From Streptomonospora litoralis (GTDB lineage: Bacteria > Actinomycetota > Actinomycetes > Streptosporangiales > Streptosporangiaceae), in the NCBI RefSeq assembly GCF_004323735.1, contig NZ_CP036455.1, forward strand, positions 1,297,101 through 1,361,100: DNA of 64,000 bases. Direction: 5' to 3'. Positions 19,284-29,528 of this stretch are shown here, one piece after another. Position 1 is the first letter of the stretch; the number at the start of each line of letters is the position of its first letter. A program made the translations under genes and the position numbers. The notes beneath the pieces are model-generated. The model saw only the letters and a list, made by a program, of their open reading frames with translations. It made no database searches and had not been told where the DNA came from.

Positions 19284-21365
19284 ATGTTGGATCCCAACAG
19301 CACGAGGGACATCGGTCCCCGGGCCGGGACGCCGCTGTGGCTCTACCTCGCCGGCATCACGCTCGCCGGGGGAGTGCTCCTCGGCGCCGCGCTGTACTCC
19401 TACGGGCTCGGCCGCCTGGAGCAGCTCTCCACCATGCCGCTGGTGTGGCTGATGCTGTGCATGGCCGTCATCGGCGAGCTGCGTCCCATCGCCACGCCGC
19501 GCAGCGCACCCGACCAAGGCGCCCCCACCTCGCTGCCGTTCTCCTTTGCGCTGCTGATCTCGCTGGGGCTGCCGGTGGCAGTCCTGGTGCAGGCCGTGGC
19601 CTCGGTGATCGCCGGGACGGTGCGCGGCCACGCGCCGCATCGCGTGGCGTTCAACATAGCCCAATACGTACTCAGCTTCGGCGCGGCCGACGTCCTCCTG
19701 CGCCTGCTGCTGAGCCCGGTCGGCGAGCCGCCCCGCTCCGTCGGCGGTCCCGACCTCGCCGCGGTCGCCCTCGCCGGCGCCGCCTACTTCGTCTGCAACG
19801 TGGTGCTGGTCGACTCCGCCGCCGCCATCCACGAACGCGCGCCGCTGTCGGTCATGCTGCGCAAGGACATCGGCCAGCGCCTGTTCGTCCACGGCGTCCT
19901 GCTCAGCCTCGCCCCGCTGGTCTCGGTGGCCATGACCCAGGAGATCTGGCTGGTCCCGCTGTTCGTCTTCCCGCTGGCCGCCCTCTACACCAGCGCCACG
20001 CTGTCGGTGAAGCGCGAACACCAGGCCAATCACGACGAACTCACCGGTCTCGCCAACCGCAAGCTGCTCATCCTGCGCACCCAGGAGGCGCTGGCCGAAG
20101 CACAGCAGCGCAAACACCGGGTCGGCCTCCTCCTGCTCGACCTCGACCGCTTCAAGGAGGTCAACGACACCCTGGGCCACCCCACCGGCGACCGGCTGCT
20201 GCAGACCGTCGCGCGGCGCCTTATCCACAGCGTCCGCCCCGGCGACCTCGTCGCCCGGCTGGGCGGCGACGAGTTCGCGGTCCTGCTGCCGCAGGTGCGC
20301 GACGCCGCATCGGCGCGCGAGGTCGCCGCACGGCTGCGCGTCAGCCTGGCCGAGCCGATGCGGCTGGACGGCATGGACTTCGACCTGGAGGCCAGCGTCG
20401 GCATCGCGCTCTACCCCAACCACGCCCCCGACTTCGAACTGCTCATGCAGCGGGCCGACGTCGCGATGTACGTCGCCAAGGAGCGCCGCACCGGCGTGGA
20501 GCTCTACGAGCCCGACAAGGACCGCAACTCCACGGCGCGCCTCAGCCTCTTCGGCGAGCTGCGCCGGGCCCTGGTCGACGACGAGCTGCTGATGTACTAC
20601 CAGCCCAAGGTCGGCCTGGCCGACCACCGCGCCGTGGGACTGGAGGCGCTCGTGCGCTGGCGCCACCCGCAGCGCGGCGTCCTGCCTCCGGAGGAGTTCG
20701 TCCCGCTGGTCGAACAGTCCTACCTGATGCGCAGCTTCACCCACGAGGTGCTGGAGCGCACCCTGCCCCAGGTCGCGCGCTGGTGGGAGGAGGGTGTGCG
20801 GCTGCCCGTGGCCGTGAACCTCTCCGCTCGCGAGCTGCTCGATCCGACCCTGCCCGACATCGTCGCCGCGGCCCTGCGCCGCCACGGCGTCGCCCCGCAG
20901 GCGCTCCGGCTGGAGATCAGCGAACGGGTGATGGTCGCCGAGGCCGACGCCATCACGCCCACCATGCTCGCGCTGGCCGACCTGGGCGTCTCGCTGGCCC
21001 TGGACGACTTCGGCACCGGCTACTTCACCCTGGCGCGGCTCAACGGGCTGCCGGTCGAGGAGATCAAGCTCGACGAGTCCTTCGTCCGGCGCAGCCTGGC
21101 CGACCCCGACGGCCACCTCATCGTGCAGTCGGCCGTGGACCTCGTGGGCACGCTGGGGATGCGCGCCGTGGCCGAGGGCGTGGAGACCGAGGGGGTGGCC
21201 TCCGACATGCGCGCGATGGGCTGCTTCGCCGCACAGGGCCGCTACTTCGCCGCCCCGCTGCAGACCGTGGACGTGGTGCCCTGGCTCGTCGAGCACGGCG
21301 GACACCGGCCCCCCGCGAGCTACCGCGGCAGCGAGACCAGCGAGGAGCACAGCCGCTCGGCCTGA
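19284..21365 (+). CDS. Membrane GGDEF-EAL protein (cyclic-di-GMP turnover), RmdB-like
   Basis: The 693-residue protein has about six membrane helices in the first 240 residues, then a GGDEF domain with an intact LGGDEFAVLLPQ (about residue 327). An EAL domain follows with EALVRWRHP (about 454), VNLSAREL, RLEISERVM, LDDFGTGYFTL (about 573) and IKLDESFV. Both catalytic motifs look intact, so it could make or degrade c-di-GMP. In Streptomyces a GGDEF-EAL protein next to ligA (RmdB, from memory) is mainly a phosphodiesterase affecting development. ATG 19284 follows AGAGG. Confidence 0.92.
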   Translation: MLDPNSTRDIGPRAGTPLWLYLAGITLAGGVLLGAALYSYGLGRLEQLSTMPLVWLMLCMAVIGELRPIATPRSAPDQGAPTSLPFSFALLISLGLPVAVLVQAVASVIAGTVRGHAPHRVAFNIAQYVLSFGAADVLLRLLLSPVGEPPRSVGGPDLAAVALAGAAYFVCNVVLVDSAAAIHERAPLSVMLRKDIGQRLFVHGVLLSLAPLVSVAMTQEIWLVPLFVFPLAALYTSATLSVKREHQANHDELTGLANRKLLILRTQEALAEAQQRKHRVGLLLLDLDRFKEVNDTLGHPTGDRLLQTVARRLIHSVRPGDLVARLGGDEFAVLLPQVRDAASAREVAARLRVSLAEPMRLDGMDFDLEASVGIALYPNHAPDFELLMQRADVAMYVAKERRTGVELYEPDKDRNSTARLSLFGELRRALVDDELLMYYQPKVGLADHRAVGLEALVRWRHPQRGVLPPEEFVPLVEQSYLMRSFTHEVLERTLPQVARWWEEGVRLPVAVNLSARELLDPTLPDIVAAALRRHGVAPQALRLEISERVMVAEADAITPTMLALADLGVSLALDDFGTGYFTLARLNGLPVEEIKLDESFVRRSLADPDGHLIVQSAVDLVGTLGMRAVAEGVETEGVASDMRAMGCFAAQGRYFAAPLQTVDVVPWLVEHGGHRPPASYRGSETSEEHSRSA

Positions 21366-21541
21366 GCCTGCCGCGGCTGCCGGAGCGGTGCGCGAGCGGG
21401 CCCGCCGCGCGTGGACGGCAATAGGATTGAGCTGTCCGAATCCACCGAGCCGCCGCCCCGCAGCGAGCGTCCCGGCGCCGGCGCGCCGGCGGTTCAGCGG
21501 AGCGGGCACGTCCGATTCCGCCGAAGAAACGGTTTGCCTAC

Positions 21542-21837
21542 ATGTCCGCCATCACCCGCGATGAGGTCGCTCACCTCGCCCGGTTGTCGCGGCTGGCGCT
21601 GCACGAGGACGAGCTGGACCAGCTCGCCGCCCAGCTCGACGAGATCATCTCGGCTGTGGCCAAGGTGCAGGAGGTCGCCCAGGGCGACATCCCGCCGACC
21701 TCGCACGCCTTGCCGCTGACCAACGTCTACCGCCCCGACGAGTCTCTCCCCGGGCTGAGCCCCGACCAGGCGCTGGCGGGCGCGCCTGCGGTGGAGGAGC
21801 AGCGCTTCCGCGTCCCGCAGATCCTGGGGGAGGAGCA

Positions 21838-21841
<4 letters not shown>
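21542..21841 (+). CDS. gatC: Asp/Glu-tRNA amidotransferase subunit C
   Basis: The 99-residue protein begins [20 protein letters not shown] and continues with [14 protein letters not shown], the usual GatC pattern. It stabilises GatA and GatB. Its stop overlaps the GTG start of gatA (GTGA), so the two are coupled. No strong ribosome site precedes ATG 21542. Confidence 0.95.
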
Positions 21842-23340
<1,499 letters not shown>

Positions 23341-23404
23341 CGGTCGGCCGCGGCGTGCTGGGCCGCTGCCGCAGTACAGCGGCGGCGGACAGGCGAAGAC
23401 ATGC

Positions 23405-23440
23405 CAAGGGGCTCGGATCCCGCGGGGTCCGAGCCCCTTG
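23405..23440. terminator. Strong hairpin after gatA
   Basis: CAAGGGGCTCGGATCC pairs with GGGTCCGAGCCCCTTG (one T/G wobble) around a short CGC loop, 65 nt past the gatA stop. A TTG-rich tail follows. This is a convincing terminator. Confidence 0.8.
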
Positions 23441-23497
23441 CTGTTGTCTCGGCGTTGATCCTCTACCTGTGGTCACGCCGGGCAACCCGTAAGCGAA

Positions 23498-23531
23498 GCG
23501 CCCGCCGCCGCGTGCTCGCGGCGACGGGCGC
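23498..23531. terminator. Second hairpin between gatA and the convergent gene
   Basis: GCGCCCGCCGCCGCG pairs with CGCGGCGACGGGCGC (one mismatch) with a 4-nt loop. It lies in the convergent gap and could work in either direction. Confidence 0.65.
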
Positions 23532-23533
23532 TA

Positions 23534-23568
23534 CCCGCTGTCCGGACCCGTGGGTGCCGGACAGCGGG
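23534..23568. terminator. Third hairpin, next to the thioester-protein stop
   Basis: CCCGCTGTCCGG (23534-23545) and CCGGACAGCGGG (23557-23568) are perfect 12-bp arms with an 11-nt loop. It ends 17 nt before the stop codon side of the minus-strand gene, so it probably terminates that gene. Confidence 0.7.
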
Positions 23569-23584
23569 GCCGTCTCAGGCGGCC

Positions 23585-24751
23585 TTAGCTCACGGAGGAG
23601 CTGCGGCGCTTGCGGCTCAGGTACATGACACCCGCACCGGCGCCCAGAGCGGCGACCGCTGCGGCGACCAGGCCGCCGAGGGCGGCACCGGTGACCGGCA
23701 GGCCCTCGTCGTCGTCACCCGCGGACGGCGGGGTCGACGGGGTCTCGCTCGGGGTGGGCTTGGTGTCAGGGGTCTCGCTGGGCGAGGGGCTCGGGGTGTC
23801 GTCCGGGGTCTCGCTCGGCGTCGGGCTCGGGGTGTCGCTCGGCGAGGGGCTCGGGCTGGGCTTGGCGCCCTCGGTCCAGGTGACCTTGGCGGCGGCCTCC
23901 GAGGAGATGGTGCTGGTCTCGGCGGTGATGAGGGTCTGGGTCGGCGTCTTGCCCGTGCCCTTGAACAGGCGGCCCATGTGCAGCTCGGTGGAGGAGACGG
24001 AGGCGGAGATCTCAGCCTGGCCCGGGGCGGTGCCCTCGGGGATCATCACGCCGAACTCGGTGCCGCTGGCGACCTCGGAGAGCTCGTTGCCCTCGGAGTC
24101 GACGAGCTTGATGCCCTCGGGGCCGGAGAGCTTCACCGAGACGGTCTCGGAGCTGGACTCCAGCAGGAACGGGCCCACGGTCTTGCCCGCCTCGCCCTCG
24201 GCCTTGGCCGGGGTGATGCTGAGCGAGATCTCGGGCTCCTCGCTCTGCGGCTCCTCGACGGCGTTCTCGACGAGGTAGTCGTAAAGCGCCTTCACCTCGC
24301 TGTCGTTGCCGTGCTTCTTGAGCTTGATGCCGTTGCTGAAGTGCCAGATGGCGGCCTGGGTGCCGGCGACGGCGTCCTTCTTGTCCAGCCCGGAGACCTT
24401 GCTCTGCTCCGCGAGGCTGGCGATGTCGACCGAGGGGTAGCTGTGCTGGAGGACCCAGTGCACCTTGGCCGGTGCGGAGAACTCGCCCTTGCCGGGGTAG
24501 TTCGCCCAGTCGTCTTCCTGGTACTCGGCACCGCCGCGGATCGGGGTCTCGAAGTCGATGCAGTAGGTCTTGAGGACCGTGCCGTCTTCGAGCTCCAGGT
24601 TGAACAGCGTCGTGCCGACATCCTTGCCGACGGCCCCTTCAGCGGCGGCCGGGGCGGCGGAGAGCCCGACGGCGAGGGTGGCGGCCGCAGCGGTGGCAGC
24701 GAGCTTCGTGACCGCGCGACTGCGGCGCGTGTCGGGCAGGGGGTGACTCAT
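23585..24751 (-). CDS. Surface thioester-domain protein with LPVTG sorting signal
   Basis: The 388-residue protein has a signal peptide ending near PAAAEG (about residue 38). A thioester domain follows with Cys in TYCIDFETP (about 64) and Gln in GTQAAIWHFSNG (about 132), the Cys-Gln pair that forms the internal thioester in the TQXA family. Beta-rich domains come next, then a Pro/Ser/Thr stalk (PSPSPSDTPSPTPSETP) and a sorting signal LPVTG (about 351) with a hydrophobic helix and RKRR tail. It should be anchored to peptidoglycan by a sortase and may bind surfaces covalently. ATG 24751 is preferred to the upstream TTG. No sortase gene is in the window. Confidence 0.9.
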   Translation of the reverse strand: MSHPLPDTRRSRAVTKLAATAAAATLAVGLSAAPAAAEGAVGKDVGTTLFNLELEDGTVLKTYCIDFETPIRGGAEYQEDDWANYPGKGEFSAPAKVHWVLQHSYPSVDIASLAEQSKVSGLDKKDAVAGTQAAIWHFSNGIKLKKHGNDSEVKALYDYLVENAVEEPQSEEPEISLSITPAKAEGEAGKTVGPFLLESSSETVSVKLSGPEGIKLVDSEGNELSEVASGTEFGVMIPEGTAPGQAEISASVSSTELHMGRLFKGTGKTPTQTLITAETSTISSEAAAKVTWTEGAKPSPSPSPSDTPSPTPSETPDDTPSPSPSETPDTKPTPSETPSTPPSAGDDDEGLPVTGAALGGLVAAAVAALGAGAGVMYLSRKRRSSSVS

Positions 24752-25249
24752 TATGCTCAAATCGTGTCCCGGTGATGTTTAGGGGAAACCGGACAATGCT
24801 GTTCTCGCAGTTCAGGGTGCGAACAGCATTCGGCCGACCAGGGGCAGGGCGTCGCGGACGCCGGTTACTGGTGCGGTGCTCGGCCGAGGGTCGATCAGGC
24901 GCCCTGGGGGCGCAGTATGCCGATCGCCGAGGACGGTAGCGGGGGCCGCGACGGCGATTTCTCAACTACCGCACCGCCAGATACTAGCGACCCATTTCCG
25001 GCCTTCCAACCTGCTTCGCCAAAATATTCGGAATCTGTTCTGTGCTGTCCGTTATTCGAAACCCGCGGGAAGCCGGGGGTCCCGCCCGCCCCTGAGGCGC
25101 CCCAGAGGTGCGGATGCGCCGCTCCGTAGGGTGATCGGTCCTTTGCGACGCTCACCGCCCGCGTCCGGTGGTCATCCCTTCACCGCCCCGGTTTCTGGCC
25201 GCAACCGGCCACGGTGACATCCCGGCGCGGTCTGAAGCGTCGCGGCGGA
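24752..25249. other. Gap between the two thioester genes
   Basis: These 498 nt show no gene. The stretch 25015-25070 is clearly AT-richer than its surroundings (for example CCAAAATATTCGG) and may hold the promoter of the downstream minus-strand gene. No terminator was found after the upstream one. Confidence 0.45.
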
Positions 25250-26461
25250 TCACAGTGAGCGGCGGCGCCGGGCGAGGTACAGTACCGCCGCTCCCACAGC
25301 CACGAGGGCCAAGCCCAGAATGAGGAGTGTCCCCAACCAGGTTCCGGTCTGCGCCAGGTGCTCGTCGGGTCGGCGGTCCTCGGCGACGACGACCTCCTCG
25401 GGGGAGGGACTGGACGCCTCCGCGGTCGGTCGGGCGGACGGCGCTGCGGACGGCGCCTGGTCCCGCTCGTCGGGCTGCGCCGGCGGTCGGGCGGACTCGG
25501 GGGGTTCGGGCCGCGGGTCGGCCTCCGCCGCGGGGGCCTCGGGCACCCAGTCGACCTTCGCCACAGCGGTCGCCGAGGTGACCACGTGGTCGGCCGCGAC
25601 CAGCGGCTGGGTGCGCACGCCGTCCTTGCCCGCGTACAGCCGCCCGGGCCGCACTTCGGCGTCGGTCACGCGGGCGTAGACGGTGGCCACCCCGGCGGGT
25701 GTCTCCGGCGGCAGACGCAGGAAGAACTCCTCGCCGTCGCGGACCAGCTCGACGGCGCCGCCCTCGCCGTCGGTGATCCGGCCGTTCGGCGCGCCGCGCA
25801 CCCACACGGCCACCGGGCCCGAGGAAGTCGTCTCCACGGTTAGCGGGCCGATCGCCGCTGCGGGGTCGGCGCCCTCGACACGCGCCGGGGCCAGCGCCAG
25901 CGTGGCCCCCGGCTCGGCGCCGCCGTTCTCCTCGGCACCGGCCAGCAGATAGTCGTAGAGGTCCAGCGTGGACGCCGCGTTGCCGGCCTGCCGTCCGGTG
26001 CCCCGGGCCAGGTTCACGCCGTTGGTGTGGTGCCAGACCGCCGCCTGCGTCGCCGCGATCGCCTGCTCCCGATCGAGCGCGGTCGCGCCGCTGAGCGTGC
26101 GCAGCGTCTTGAGGCCGACCTCCGGGTAGGAGTGGCCGGTGATCCAGCTGACGGCGGCGGAGGCGGCGGGGGCGGACCGCGGCACACCGCTGCCGTCCCA
26201 CTCCGCCTCCGTGTAGGCGGCGCGCGGGTTGACGCTGGTGCTGATGTCCGCGCAGTAGGCGTCCACCGCGACGTCCTCGCCCGCCATCAGCCGGTACAGG
26301 GAGGTCTCGGCGGCGCTGCCGTCCGCCAGCCGGACGGTGGCGCCGGGTGCGGGGTCGGGGGCGACGCGGGTGATGCTCTCGGCGGACGCCGGCAGCGGCA
26401 CTCCGGCCGCGATGGCGAGCGCGGCCGCCGCCGCGAGGCACCGCCGTGCGAATCCGGACAT
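25250..26461 (-). CDS. Second surface thioester-domain protein, LAQTG sorting signal
   Basis: The 403-residue protein is a paralogue of the neighbour. It has a signal peptide ending PLPASAES, Cys in DAYCADIST (about residue 70), Gln in ATQAAVWHHTNG (about 139), beta-rich repeats, an acidic/Pro stalk, and the sorting signal LAQTG (about 369) with a hydrophobic segment and RRRRSL. LAXTG is the class E sortase pattern, unlike the LPVTG of its neighbour. ATG 26461 follows GGGGAGGGA on the minus strand. The pair is probably a duplication. Confidence 0.88.
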   Translation of the reverse strand: MSGFARRCLAAAAALAIAAGVPLPASAESITRVAPDPAPGATVRLADGSAAETSLYRLMAGEDVAVDAYCADISTSVNPRAAYTEAEWDGSGVPRSAPAASAAVSWITGHSYPEVGLKTLRTLSGATALDREQAIAATQAAVWHHTNGVNLARGTGRQAGNAASTLDLYDYLLAGAEENGGAEPGATLALAPARVEGADPAAAIGPLTVETTSSGPVAVWVRGAPNGRITDGEGGAVELVRDGEEFFLRLPPETPAGVATVYARVTDAEVRPGRLYAGKDGVRTQPLVAADHVVTSATAVAKVDWVPEAPAAEADPRPEPPESARPPAQPDERDQAPSAAPSARPTAEASSPSPEEVVVAEDRRPDEHLAQTGTWLGTLLILGLALVAVGAAVLYLARRRRSL

Positions 26462-26941
26462 CAGGCGATCCCTCCCCGAGGTGCGGGCCGGTGCGAGACC
26501 GGGGGCGGGCACGGGCGGGCAGGGCGAGGTAGGACCGGTCGACCTGCTTCGGCAAGCTCAGGTTAACCGGGCGCCACCCCTCTGACCGGGGCTCCGGCAC
26601 GAGCCGACGTCGAATCGTGCGCATGCTGTGACATAGCGCTCCTGCCGCGTAATCGCGCCACCACTGAGGGGCAAGGCCGATGTCCGGGCACCATCGGCCC
26701 GGCCGCCGGGGCCCGCTGCAGGCCCGCACCGCCGCGGACGTCTCCTTCGCGGGCCGGGCATCGAATAGGCTGCAAGGGGGCGGCCTGCCACCTGCTGCCG
26801 GGCGCGTTCGGCGCCGGGCGGGTGCGGCGGCCCGCCGCGATTCCGCCGGTGGGATGGCGGCGACGCTGAACGAGATTGGGACGGTCCCGCCCGGTTCGCC
26901 GGAGCGGGACCTCTTCGGATACGGAAACGGGTTGTGCGGCG
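26462..26941. other. Divergent intergenic region before gatB
   Basis: No gene is supported in these 480 nt. It must hold promoters for the thioester gene (left) and gatB (right). An AATAGGCT string near 26764 resembles an actinobacterial -10 element. No further structure was recognised. Confidence 0.45.
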
Positions 26942-28492
26942 ATGGTTGGCGCGGTAACGAGTAGCCCTGCCAAGAGCGGTGACGGTCCGGCCCCCGTGGC
27001 CTTCGACGACGCCATGCGCTCCTATGAGCCGGTGCTCGGGCTTGAGACCCATGTCGAGCTCGGCACGGCCTCGAAGATGTTCTGCTCCTGCGCCACGGCC
27101 TTCGGCGCCGACCCCAACACCCAGGTGTGCCCGGTGTGCCTGGCCCTGCCGGGCTCGCTGCCGGTGGTCAACGGGACGGCGGTGGAGAGCGCGATCCGGC
27201 TCGGGCTGGCGCTGAACTGCTCGGTGGCCTCGTGGTGCCGCTTCGCGCGGAAGAACTACTACTACCCCGACATGCCGAAGAACTACCAGATCTCGCAGTA
27301 CGACGAGCCGCTGTGCACCGACGGCTACCTGGACGTGACCGTCGACACCCCCGAGGGTGCACGCGTGGTCCGCGTGGAGATCGAGCGCGTGCACATGGAG
27401 GAGGACACCGGCAAGACCGCGCACATGGGCGGCGCCACCGGACGCATCCACGGTGCCGAGTACTCCATCGTCGACTACAACCGCGCCGGCATCCCGCTGC
27501 TGGAGATCGTGACCAAGCCGATCGAGCACACCGGCGACCTGGCGCCGCAGGTCGCCCGCGCATACGCCACCGAACTGCGCGACCTGGTGCGCTCGCTGGG
27601 GATCTCCGACGTGCGCATGGAGGAGGGGTCGCTGCGCTGCGACGTCAACGTCTCCTTGATGCCGCGCGGCGCCGCCGAGTGGGGCACCCGCAGCGAGACC
27701 AAGAACGTGAACTCGCTGCGCTCGGTGGAGCGCGCCGTCCGCTCGGAGATCGAGCGCCAGGCCGGCGTGCTCGGCGCCGGGGAGCGCGTGGTGCAGGAGA
27801 CCCGGCACTTCCAGGAGAACACCGGTTCCTCGGTCTCGGGCCGCAGCAAGGAGGAGGCCCAGGACTACCGGTACTTCCCCGACCCCGACCTGGTTCCGGT
27901 GGCGCCCGGCGCCGAGTGGGTCGAGGAGCTGCGGGCCGGGCTGCCCGAGCTGCCCGCGGCCAAGCGCGCCCGGGTCAAGGCCGAGTGGGGGCTCTCCGAC
28001 GAGGAGCTGCGCGATCTCGTCAACGCCGAGGCCATCGACCTGGTCGCCGCAACGGTCGAGGCGGGGGCCTCGCCGGACGACGCCCGCAAGTGGTGGCTCA
28101 ACGAGCTTTCGCGCCGCGCCACCGAGTCCGATGTCGAACTCGCGGCGCTGGCGATCACGCCTGAGCAGGTGGCCCGCGTGGCGGCGCTGGTGTCCGAAGG
28201 GACGCTCACCCACAAGCTGGCGCGCCAGGTCGTCGAGGGTGTGCTGGCCGGCGAGGGAGGCCCCGACGACGTCGTGGAGGCGCGCGGGCTGAAAGTCGTC
28301 AGCGACGACTCGGCGCTGGGTGCGGCCGTCGACCAGGCCATCGCCGACAACCCCGACGCGGCCGACAAGGTCCGCGGGGGCAAGGTGGCGGCGGCGGGCG
28401 CCCTGGTCGGCGCGGTGATGAAGGCCACCCGCGGACAGGCCGACGCCGGCCGCGCCCGCGAACTGATCCTGGAGCGCCTCGGCGCCCAGTGA
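26942..28492 (+). CDS. gatB: Asp/Glu-tRNA amidotransferase subunit B
   Basis: The 516-residue protein has the GatB signatures [74 protein letters not shown] and the C-terminal YqeY-like tail. It is the kinase/transamidase subunit that handles the tRNA. ATG 26942 is the best start, although its ribosome site is weak. Separation from gatCA means the complex must be built from two transcription units. Confidence 0.96.
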   Translation: MVGAVTSSPAKSGDGPAPVAFDDAMRSYEPVLGLETHVELGTASKMFCSCATAFGADPNTQVCPVCLALPGSLPVVNGTAVESAIRLGLALNCSVASWCRFARKNYYYPDMPKNYQISQYDEPLCTDGYLDVTVDTPEGARVVRVEIERVHMEEDTGKTAHMGGATGRIHGAEYSIVDYNRAGIPLLEIVTKPIEHTGDLAPQVARAYATELRDLVRSLGISDVRMEEGSLRCDVNVSLMPRGAAEWGTRSETKNVNSLRSVERAVRSEIERQAGVLGAGERVVQETRHFQENTGSSVSGRSKEEAQDYRYFPDPDLVPVAPGAEWVEELRAGLPELPAAKRARVKAEWGLSDEELRDLVNAEAIDLVAATVEAGASPDDARKWWLNELSRRATESDVELAALAITPEQVARVAALVSEGTLTHKLARQVVEGVLAGEGGPDDVVEARGLKVVSDDSALGAAVDQAIADNPDAADKVRGGKVAAAGALVGAVMKATRGQADAGRARELILERLGAQ

Positions 28493-29528
28493 CCGTAGGG
28501 CCGACGAGCGCCGCTCGACGAGGGCCCGGACCGGGCAGGGCAGAGGTGGCCGCGGTCAGGTGCCGGCACACGTCCGCGCACGGCCCGGCATGGCCGGTGC
28601 GGTCGGTACCGTCCGCACGGGCGCGTGTCCCGAGGGAGGAACCGTGCCCCGACCCCGAAGCGCGCCGAGCGCCGCTTGCGCCGGTCGGGGCGCCGGTTCG
28701 GAAGGGGCGGCCCGTGGACACCGGGCCGTCATCCGAGGACGGGGACGAGACGCGCGGCGCGATAAGGGTGCCGTGCGATAGACGGGGGCGGTATGAATCG
28801 GGGGAGTCGTTGAACACGGGCGCTTCCGCGGCGGCGGGCGCCGGCAGCGGAAACGACAAGGAGAGATCACCCACGGTGATCATGTCGTCGCCGTGTCTCT
28901 GCTGCATCTCTATCTCAGCGTGACCTTGGGTGACTAGCCTTTTCATGCGGGATCCGAAAGACATGCGTCCAGGCGAGTCGGCAGACCGGCGGCGAACCCG
29001 AGCCGCTCCCCAATGCGGAGTGGTCGCCACCGAGCCGCACCCCGGGATCCGGTACCCGTCGTCGACGCCCCGGTGCCGAGGGGTCCGGCCCCGAAGCCGC
29101 GGCTGCGCCCCGCGGGCCCGATGCGGCCCTCGCGCGCCGACAGTGCGGGAGGAGGAGTCCTTCGTTGACCGCTTCGCCGACCGCACCGTCGAACGCGCGC
29201 CCTGTCCGTTCGGCGTGCCGGGCCTCCGGCGCGGACCGGCGGACCGACCGCGGCCGAGGCGTGCGGACACGGGCGCACCTTCGCACCCGCAAGCCGCGCG
29301 AGGAGCGGAGCGTGCCTGTCGGCCCCCTCGCTCCTCGACCATCCCCCAGATTCGCCCCGAAGGGCCCGACCGGCCCGCACGACCCGTACGGGGCACGCAT
29401 TCCGGAAGGAGGCGGGTGCCTTCGCTGCGGCCGCGACGCCGCAGCCGACGCGCCCTACCAGTGATGATCACGGTCGCCGCGGTGGGATCGGTCCACCCGG
29501 CCTTCAGCGCACGTCCGGGAGGGGCGCG
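28493..29528. other. 1-kb region without a convincing gene
   Basis: Open frames here lack family resemblance and normal codon use. A 7-bp inverted repeat GATCACC-CAC-GGTGATC lies at 28865-28881. A short Cys-containing frame ends at 28923 (separate entry). The rest, 28924-29528, holds only scattered GC-rich inverted repeats and the promoter region of the next gene. Confidence 0.45.
28810..28923 (+). CDS. Possible small Cys-rich peptide or leader ORF
   Basis: A frame ending at TGA 28923 has the C-terminus MSSPCLCCISISA, with three Cys in four residues. It could start at TTG 28810 (37 residues) or at GTG 28876/ATG 28882 after AAGGAGA at 28858. The inverted repeat GATCACC/GGTGATC overlaps the shorter start. 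Actinobacteria use short Cys-rich leader peptides to sense cysteine, but the next gene is a c-di-GMP enzyme. Existence and role are both uncertain. Confidence 0.25.
   Translation: MNTGASAAAGAGSGNDKERSPTVIMSSPCLCCISISA

Noticed and set aside
28810-28923. Ribosomally made peptide (RiPP) precursor with core SSPCLCCISISA
   Set aside because: No modification enzyme, protease or transporter gene is near, and the frame has no recognisable RiPP leader.
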